From JAJYIW01 sp963781665 (lineage in GTDB: Bacteria > Chloroflexota > Anaerolineae > Anaerolineales > Anaerolineaceae): a stretch of 64,000 bases of DNA. Where the stretch lies: positions 3,782,001-3,846,000 of the forward strand of contig CAWAGA010000002.1 in assembly GCA_963781665.1 (NCBI GenBank), written 5' to 3'. Position numbers and translations under genes: made by a program. The stretch's first letter is position 1, and each line of letters begins with the position of its first letter. The notes under the pieces are model-generated. The model did not search any database and had not been told where the DNA came from. It saw only the letters and a program-made list of their open reading frames with translations. Shown piece after piece: positions 58,054-64,000 of the stretch.

Positions 58054-59555
58054 ACGACCCAATTTTAGCTGTTATCGCGATCTTTGGCTTGTTTTTTGTC
58101 ATCCTGATACTGGCGCTGGTCTATTCAGGGCGATACAAGAAAGTTGGGCCAAATGAGGTGCTGATCATTTCGGGGCGGGGTGTATCATCAACGGATCAGA
58201 CCGGGAAGGCTTATCGGCGCACATTCCGGATCGTGAGAGGCGGTGGTACCTTTATCTGGCCAGTGCTAGAAAGAACTGACCTGCTCTCACTGGAACTAAT
58301 GACCATTGAGATTGTCACGCCGAACGTGTATACCCTTCAAGGTGTTCCGGTCAGTGTAGATGGTGTTGCCCAGGTGAAAATTGGTTCGGATGACGTTTCG
58401 ATTGTGACAGCAGCTGAGCAGTTCCTTTCGAAAAACGTTGAGGAGATCCAGAATGTCGCACTGCAGACGTTGGAAGGGCACTTGCGTGCGATTGTTGGCA
58501 CGATGACAGTCGAAGAGATTTATAAAGATCGGGATAAATTTGCCCAGCGGGTGCAGGAAGTATCTGCTTTGGATATGAAGAATATGGGGCTCTCGATCGT
58601 CTCGTTTACCATCAAGAACATTCATGACGAGCAAGGTTACCTGAATGCTCTGGGCCAGGCACGCATAGCCGAAGTAAAACGAGATGCAACCATCGGACAG
58701 GCAAATGCCCAACGCGATGCGACTATCCAATCGGCCCGCGCCCGGCAGGAAGGTGAAACCGCCAAATTTGAATCCGAGACCAAGATTGCAGAAGCTCAAA
58801 AGAATTACTCGGTGCAAAAAGCTGCGTATGACGTTGAGACGAACCTCAAGAAGGCTGAAGCTGAGCTGGCTTATCCATTACAGCAGAACATCAGCAATCA
58901 GCGGGTGAAGGAAGAGGAAATTCAGATTTCGGTGGTCGAAAAGCGCAAGCAAATTGAGGTTCAGGAGCAAGAGGTTCTGCGCCGGGAACGCGAGCTCGAT
59001 GCGACCGTGCGAAAACCGGCCGAAGCAGAGCAATTTCGCATTCGCGCCCTGGCCGAGGCTAAAAAATTCCAGCTTGAAGTTGAAGCTGAAGGACAATCCT
59101 CGGCATCCCGGAGCATGGGTAAAGGTGAAGCTGACGCGAATAAGGCCATAGGTCTCGCCGAGGCAGATGTGATCAAAGCCCAGGGGTTGGCCGAAGCTGA
59201 AGCAACCTCTAAGAAGGCAGCTGCATGGCAGGAATACACCCAGGCGGCCATTCTACAACAGCTCCTGGATAAATTGCCCGCTCTTGCTTCTGCAATCGCT
59301 GAACCACTATCGAAAACTGAGAAGATTGTTATCATCAATTCAGGTGGAGATGGTAACAGCGGCGCAGGGGCATCGAAAGTCACCAAGGACGTGGCCGATA
59401 CGATTTCGCAAGTGCCGGCTGTCGTTGAAGCTCTGACCGGGATTAACTTGATGGACTTGCTTAAAAATCTTCCGGCAGTTAAATCGGCAACCGTACCTAA
59501 TGATCACCTACCGGTCGAGAAAAATAAGAACGAAGAGGCACAGCAAGAAATTTGA
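58050..59555 (+). CDS. floT: Flotillin-family SPFH protein
   Basis: Membrane-domain scaffold protein. The 501-residue product has an N-terminal helix (about 5-26), an SPFH domain (about 30-230, with GRGVSSTDQTGKAYRRTFRIVRGGGTFIWP and QTLEGHLRAIVGTMTVEEIYKDRD), a long Glu/Ala-rich coiled coil (about 220-390) and a C-terminal region with ILQQLLDKLPALASAIAEPLSKTEKIVIIN. This order is that of bacterial FloT/YuaG-like flotillins. Overlaps nfeD by four bases. The stop TGA is part of a candidate -35 box for the next gene. Confidence 0.93.
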   Translation: MNDPILAVIAIFGLFFVILILALVYSGRYKKVGPNEVLIISGRGVSSTDQTGKAYRRTFRIVRGGGTFIWPVLERTDLLSLELMTIEIVTPNVYTLQGVPVSVDGVAQVKIGSDDVSIVTAAEQFLSKNVEEIQNVALQTLEGHLRAIVGTMTVEEIYKDRDKFAQRVQEVSALDMKNMGLSIVSFTIKNIHDEQGYLNALGQARIAEVKRDATIGQANAQRDATIQSARARQEGETAKFESETKIAEAQKNYSVQKAAYDVETNLKKAEAELAYPLQQNISNQRVKEEEIQISVVEKRKQIEVQEQEVLRRERELDATVRKPAEAEQFRIRALAEAKKFQLEVEAEGQSSASRSMGKGEADANKAIGLAEADVIKAQGLAEAEATSKKAAAWQEYTQAAILQQLLDKLPALASAIAEPLSKTEKIVIINSGGDGNSGAGASKVTKDVADTISQVPAVVEALTGINLMDLLKNLPAVKSATVPNDHLPVEKNKNEEAQQEI

Positions 59556-59580
59556 CGCATCAATGTAATCGTGTTAAACT
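59552..59580 (+). promoter_or_regulatory. Promoter after flotillin
   Basis: TTGACG (59552-59557), 17-base spacer, TAAACT (59575-59580). Transcription would start about five bases before ATG 59592, predicting a nearly leaderless mRNA. Confidence 0.45.
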
Positions 59581-59591
59581 TAACGATTACG

Positions 59592-60227
59592 ATGTGGTCA
59601 TGGCTTGCCTTTCTACCGTTGGTGGTCATAATTCAGTTAGCTTTAACTGGCAGCCCAGTTAAGGCTACTGATGCAATTTCAATTACTTCACCAAAACCCG
59701 GCGAGGCCATCCAGGGGATTATCTCGATCACCGGAACCAGCGCTCTTGCGGGATTTGTTACTTCCGAAGTGGATTTCACTTACGAACAAAAAGAGCCCGC
59801 TGGGTGGTTCTTGATTCAAGAGAACGACCAGGCGGTTGCAGATGGGGCATTAGCCACCTGGGATACCACCACGATTACTGACGGAAACTACAATCTACAA
59901 TTAATTGTTAAGCTGCAAGATGGCTCTGAACAAACGGTTCAGGTTGATGGGATTCGCGTCCGTAATTACTCTCTGATCGAAACGGCAGTTCCTACCCCGG
60001 TGCCAACCCACGAAGAGGCTACTAACTTGTTGGTGACGGTGACACCCAGCACTTATCCTGAGGTTACCGAAACCTATCCACCACTGCAGACCCCGCTGCC
60101 ACCGAATTCAGCCAGCCTCAATAATCGCGATATCTTATCCAGCCTGGGTATAGGGGGGGCGGTTGTTGCAGGCCTGTTTCTGGCAGCCTGGCTTTTCATG
60201 AGCATAAAATCCTATCTTAAACATTGA
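59592..60227 (+). CDS. Secreted Ig-like protein with C-terminal membrane anchor
   Basis: A 211-residue protein (open frame from GTG 59571; ATG 59592 preferred because of the promoter position). It has a signal peptide (WLAFLPLVVIIQLALTGS), a bacterial Ig-like domain with ITSPKPGEAIQGIISITGTS and TWDTTTITDGNYNLQLIVKLQDGS, a Thr/Pro-rich stalk and a C-terminal helix followed by a basic tail (SIKSYLKH). It should be exposed outside and anchored by the last helix. Function unknown; Ig domains of this type bind ligands or partner proteins. Its stop overlaps the pth start (TGATG). Confidence 0.8.
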   Translation: MWSWLAFLPLVVIIQLALTGSPVKATDAISITSPKPGEAIQGIISITGTSALAGFVTSEVDFTYEQKEPAGWFLIQENDQAVADGALATWDTTTITDGNYNLQLIVKLQDGSEQTVQVDGIRVRNYSLIETAVPTPVPTHEEATNLLVTVTPSTYPEVTETYPPLQTPLPPNSASLNNRDILSSLGIGGAVVAGLFLAAWLFMSIKSYLKH

Positions 60228-60862
60228 TGATTAAATTTATTATGAGTTTTTTACACCATGGTTTCAATACGAGCGAGTTTGCCCAGCCTTACCTCATTGT
60301 TGGGCTTGGGAACCCTGGTCGGCAATACCGCCTCAACCGCCATAATGTCGGCTTTATGGCGATCGATGCTATTGGTAAATCCATCGGTATCGAACTGAGC
60401 CGGCTCCAATCCCGGGCCTTGGTCGCCAGCGGTTCTTACCACGACAACAAAGTCATCCTGGCAAAACCACAAACATATATGAACCTTTCGGGTCAGGCGG
60501 TGGTAGGTTTGGTCCATTTCTATAAAATTCCCCTGGATCACTTATTGATCGTCCACGATGACCTGGACTTGCCGTTCGAAACCTTACGACTGCGTCCGGA
60601 TGGTGGTTCAGGAGGGCAGAAGGGTCTGGGCTCCATCATCGAAAAATTAGGCACGGAAACATTTCCTCGCTTGCGCATCGGAATAGGGCGGCCACCGGGG
60701 AGAATGGACAGCGCCAGTTACGTCTTGCAAGACTTTCCCGCAGGTGAATTGGCACTCCTTCCGCCCTTAATGGACCGCGCCAATCAGGCCGTATTGACAT
60801 TTGTCACCAATGGAATTGCAGCAGCAATGAACCAATTCAATGGGGTTTTATCAAAGGAATAG
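60227..60862 (+). CDS. pth: Peptidyl-tRNA hydrolase
   Basis: Cleaves peptidyl-tRNA released from stalled ribosomes. The core has YLIVGLGNPGRQYRLNRHNVGF, the catalytic His in RHNVGF, KPQTYMNLSGQAV, HDDLDLPFETLRLRPDGGSGGQKGLGS and RLRIGIGRPPG. The 211-residue product carries about 22 extra residues before the conserved start. ATG 60227 overlaps the preceding stop as TGATG; ATG 60242 is another possibility. mfd follows after four bases, the common pth-mfd arrangement. Confidence 0.95.
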   Translation: MIKFIMSFLHHGFNTSEFAQPYLIVGLGNPGRQYRLNRHNVGFMAIDAIGKSIGIELSRLQSRALVASGSYHDNKVILAKPQTYMNLSGQAVVGLVHFYKIPLDHLLIVHDDLDLPFETLRLRPDGGSGGQKGLGSIIEKLGTETFPRLRIGIGRPPGRMDSASYVLQDFPAGELALLPPLMDRANQAVLTFVTNGIAAAMNQFNGVLSKE

Positions 60863-60866
60863 GCAT

Positions 60867-63800
60867 TTGTTATCCACGATCCGTTCGATACCAGCCTACG
60901 TGCAATTAGCCCAGGATCTTCGCAAGGCCAATTCCTTACCGGGGTTGGCTCTGATGAGATCAGCTCGCTTGCCGGTCCTCGCTGCTCTTTATGAGGACCT
61001 GGGTTGGCCGATATTATTAATTACAGATCGGAGCGACCATGCTTTGACCCTGGCGGACGAGCTCTCGTTCTGGCTCAAGACCGGCCGCCACCTCGTATTT
61101 CCATCCCCGACGCCGCTGTTCTATGAGCAAGCCAGCTGGGGCAGTTCGGTTCGCCGTGACCGCTTATTTACTCTTTCAATTCTGGCGACCTACCACATTC
61201 CCGATGCAGAAAAACCGGTCAGCGCGCCGGTCATCATCGTCCCGGCCAGAGCATTGATGTCGCGTACGCTTCCCCGGCGTGATTTCATCAAGGCCGCCCG
61301 GGCAATCAAGCCAGGTCTGACGACTCAAATCGACACATTGCTGCGCCAGTGGACCGACATTGGCTACCAGGGAACGGACATTGTGGTAGAGCCTGGTCAG
61401 TTTTCAAGACGCGGCGGAATCATCGATGTGTGGCCCCCTTCAGAACCATACCCTGCCAGGGTGGAATTTTTTGGAAACGACATCGAGACGATTCGGCAGT
61501 TTGATCCATCAACCCAACGCACCGTCCGCAACCTCGCATCTCTCCTGGTAACGCCGGGTCGTGAGGTATTACCGGGATGGGCATTCAGAGCAGGCCTCTC
61601 GCCCCAAGATGTCAACGAGTATAACTTGCCCCTGGTACATCCTGCTCCAGCCAGCCTGCTGGATTATTTACCAAAAAAAGCCCTTATTCTGATCGACGAT
61701 CTGGGTATGTTGCAAACGGCTGTGACCGAAATCGAAGAACAGGCAGTCAAAATTCGCGAAGAAAATATCCAAGAAGGGCTGCTGCCCGGTAATTTCCCTC
61801 TTCCATATTTGACCTGGTCGGAGATACAGGATAGCCTGGCAGGTCATCTATCGCTCGAATTAGGTCGTTCTTCTGCCGAGACAACCTCGCGCCTGGCAGA
61901 TCTTTTCACACCTGGAGTCCGCTTCGGTGGGCGGCTCAGGCCTTTCATCGATTATCTGGTTGATCTGCACATGAGCGGAGAGCGTACCTACATTGTTTCT
62001 CGCCAGGTTTCCCGCTTGAAGGAACTATGGTCAGAACGAGATGTCGAATCGCTCGAGGACCGGGTCGATCCGGTTTTCATCGAAGGGACGCTGGGTGAAG
62101 GTTGGATTCTCACTCCAACCGGTGAAAATAATGTTCGCCTAAATTTACTGACCGACAGCGAGATATTTGGCTGGGAACGACCGCAACCTCGCCAACAGCC
62201 GCGTCCATCTGTTGAGACTCCTGAAGCTGGTTACGCTGATCTTCATCCGGGAGATTGGGTCGTTCACGTCGATCATGGAATTGGGCGGTATAAGGGTTTG
62301 GTCAGGCGCCAACTGGAAGGCCTCGAACGTGAATATCTGGAGGTTGAATACGATCAGGGAGACCAATTATTCGTACCTATTCACCAGGCAGACCGGCTGA
62401 CGCGTTACATCGGGCCGGATAACCAGGTGCCTCACGCAACACGCCTGGGCAGCGGCGAATGGGCCCAGTCGAAGGAACGCGTCCAGGAGGCGGTTGCAGA
62501 GGTAGCCGGCGAATTGTTGGAACTCTATTCCAAAAGACAGATCGCCAGAGGGTATGCTTTCAGTGAAGATTCAGCCTGGCAAAAAGAGCTTGAAGCCAGT
62601 TTTCCTTACTTTGAGACCGAAGATCAATTAAGGGCGATCGGCGAAGTCAAGCAAGATATGGAAGAGGACCGGCCTATGGATCGCCTGCTGTGCGGCGATG
62701 TGGGATATGGAAAGACCGAGGTCGCCTTACGGGCGGCATTTAAGGCTGTCATGGATGGAAAACAGGTTGCCCTGTTGGTTCCAACGACGGTCCTGGCTCA
62801 ACAGCATTTCGAAACATTCAACCGCCGCCTGACGGCTTTTCCGGTTACGGTTGAAATGCTCTCCCGTTTCCGGTCGCCCAAAGAGCAGGACGAGATTGTC
62901 AAGAAATTGCTTACTGGCGAGGTCGATATCGTGATTGGAACCCACCGCCTGCTTCAACCGGATGTCCAGTTTAAGGACCTCGGTTTGGTGGTGATCGATG
63001 AGGAGCAGCGCTTTGGCGTTAGCCACAAAGAATATCTAAAAAAGCTGCGGACCGAAGTAGACGTATTGACACTGACGGCGACCCCCATCCCACGTACGCT
63101 ATACATGGCACTGACTGGGGTTCGCGATATCTCTACGATCAACACCCCTCCTGAAGAACGTTTACCAATCACCACTCACATCGGTCCGTATACACCGAAA
63201 TTGGTGCGGCAAGCGATCCTGAGAGAACTGGAACGAGGTGGGCAGGTGTTCTTCGTTCACAACCGGGTGCAAACCATCCCGGCTATGCTGGCTCATCTCA
63301 ATCGCCTGGTGCCTGAAGCGCGCATCGGTATCGCCCATGGGCAGATGCCAGAGCACGAGCTGGCAAGCGTTATGGAAAAATTCACTCACAATGAAGTTGA
63401 TGTTTTACTATGTACGTCGATTATCGAGTCTGGGTTGGATATTCCCAATGCCAACACTTTGATCGTCGACCGCGGAGATGCGTTCGGGCTGGCCCAACTC
63501 TATCAATTGCGAGGTCGAGTAGGACGGGGAGCTCAGCGAGCTTATGCTTATTTTTTCCGCCACAACCGTAAATCACCCACTCCTGAAGGACAGGAAAGGC
63601 TCGAAGTGATTGCTGAAAACACCCATTTGGGGGCGGGGTATTCCATCGCTATGCGCGATCTCGAGATGCGCGGCGCTGGTGAGATCCTGGGCAGCCGCCA
63701 GCATGGCTACATAGCCTCGGTGGGCTTCCATCTTTATACTCGCTTGCTTTCCCTGGCGGTGCGGGGGCTGCGCCAGTCTATTGGATTGCCGGAACAAGAG

Positions 63801-64000
63801 ATGCCCAATATTTTGAACGAACAGAGTTACCTTCCAGTTAACGTCGAGCTGCCGCTGTCAACCGGAATCCCGGTTGACTACGTCCCCGATCAGGATACTC
63901 GTTTAAAATTGTACCGGCGGCTGGCCGATATCCAGAATGAAAAAGACCTGGAAACCATTTCGGATGAATTTGTAGACAGGTTTGGACCCCTCCCAGAAGC
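60867..64000 (+). CDS. mfd: Transcription-repair coupling factor Mfd (partial, runs off right edge)
   Basis: Translocase that removes RNA polymerase stalled at DNA lesions and recruits UvrA. About 1,044 residues are visible of roughly 1,150 expected. Start TTG 60867 has AAGGA eight bases upstream. Visible: UvrB-like N-terminal region with DIVVEPGQFSRRGGIIDVWP, the RNA polymerase-interacting domain GDWVVHVDHGIGRYKGL (about 62.25 kb), helicase motif I CGDVGYGKTEVA (about 62.69 kb), DEEQRFG (about 63.0 kb), later motifs with LCTSIIESGLDIPNANT and QLRGRVGRG, and the start of the C-terminal TRCF domain. The frame is unbroken to the window end. Confidence 0.95.
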   Translation, partial: MLSTIRSIPAYVQLAQDLRKANSLPGLALMRSARLPVLAALYEDLGWPILLITDRSDHALTLADELSFWLKTGRHLVFPSPTPLFYEQASWGSSVRRDRLFTLSILATYHIPDAEKPVSAPVIIVPARALMSRTLPRRDFIKAARAIKPGLTTQIDTLLRQWTDIGYQGTDIVVEPGQFSRRGGIIDVWPPSEPYPARVEFFGNDIETIRQFDPSTQRTVRNLASLLVTPGREVLPGWAFRAGLSPQDVNEYNLPLVHPAPASLLDYLPKKALILIDDLGMLQTAVTEIEEQAVKIREENIQEGLLPGNFPLPYLTWSEIQDSLAGHLSLELGRSSAETTSRLADLFTPGVRFGGRLRPFIDYLVDLHMSGERTYIVSRQVSRLKELWSERDVESLEDRVDPVFIEGTLGEGWILTPTGENNVRLNLLTDSEIFGWERPQPRQQPRPSVETPEAGYADLHPGDWVVHVDHGIGRYKGLVRRQLEGLEREYLEVEYDQGDQLFVPIHQADRLTRYIGPDNQVPHATRLGSGEWAQSKERVQEAVAEVAGELLELYSKRQIARGYAFSEDSAWQKELEASFPYFETEDQLRAIGEVKQDMEEDRPMDRLLCGDVGYGKTEVALRAAFKAVMDGKQVALLVPTTVLAQQHFETFNRRLTAFPVTVEMLSRFRSPKEQDEIVKKLLTGEVDIVIGTHRLLQPDVQFKDLGLVVIDEEQRFGVSHKEYLKKLRTEVDVLTLTATPIPRTLYMALTGVRDISTINTPPEERLPITTHIGPYTPKLVRQAILRELERGGQVFFVHNRVQTIPAMLAHLNRLVPEARIGIAHGQMPEHELASVMEKFTHNEVDVLLCTSIIESGLDIPNANTLIVDRGDAFGLAQLYQLRGRVGRGAQRAYAYFFRHNRKSPTPEGQERLEVIAENTHLGAGYSIAMRDLEMRGAGEILGSRQHGYIASVGFHLYTRLLSLAVRGLRQSIGLPEQEMPNILNEQSYLPVNVELPLSTGIPVDYVPDQDTRLKLYRRLADIQNEKDLETISDEFVDRFGPLPE

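Overview
The window reads as a piece of a Chloroflexota chromosome, most likely an Anaerolineae-type bacterium; this is an inference from gene content. Pointers are two DUF2298 (Chlor_Arch_YYY) membrane proteins, a mevalonate kinase/isopentenyl phosphate kinase pair, a DUF5679-like zinc ribbon on TopA, Thr/Pro-rich lipoproteins and an NBR1-type Ig lipoprotein. Coding density is high: no gap between genes reaches 300 bases. I see no tRNA, rRNA, CRISPR array, insertion sequence or prophage.

Layout. 1-4.8 kb (minus): a TolB-like propeller protein, an M23 lipoprotein, recA, and an NBR1-domain lipoprotein cut by the left edge. 4.9-7.1 kb (minus): DUF1015 and DegV. 7.3-14.5 kb (plus): ffh-rpsP-khpA-rimM-dprA-manC-topA. 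14.6-15.6 kb: a membrane protein of unknown role, closed by a strong two-way terminator. 15.7-20.0 kb (minus): an isoprenoid block (UbiA-type prenyltransferase, mevalonate kinase, isopentenyl phosphate kinase) running into a dGTPase-like gene and greA. 20.1-23.0 kb: an MFS transporter and tlyA, convergent with an EamA-type transporter. 23.2-40.0 kb (plus): lepA followed by a tightly coupled envelope-glycan locus: flippase-like protein, GT4, methyltransferase and four very large GT-C/YYY membrane proteins. 40.1-46.2 kb (plus): cmk, plsC, a secernin-like peptidase and a large sensor kinase. 46.3-50.6 kb: rpoC with its own promoter and no rpoB beside it. 50.7-57.2 kb (minus): glycosidase-like protein, HD protein, SanA-like protein, PhnD-like lipoprotein, nitroreductase, radical SAM enzyme, lipoate ligase. 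57.4-64.0 kb (plus): NfeD-flotillin, a secreted Ig-like protein, pth and mfd (cut by the right edge).

Sequence quality matters for reading this window. Eight clear single-base frame breaks, plus one probable one, interrupt DUF1015, dprA, the MFS gene, both YYY genes, the kinase and rpoC (twice). rpoC is essential and its domains are otherwise perfect, so these are best read as indel errors in the assembly. Frame-broken genes are given here as single loci with the break position stated.

The most interesting content is the 25-40 kb glycan locus, including a giant (about 1,834 residue) fusion of a GT39-like transferase, two periplasmic beta domains and a YYY domain; the recA promoter with an SOS-box-like palindrome filling its spacer; a coiled-coil insertion in the RNA polymerase beta-prime subunit; and promoters whose -35 box contains the stop codon of the gene before.
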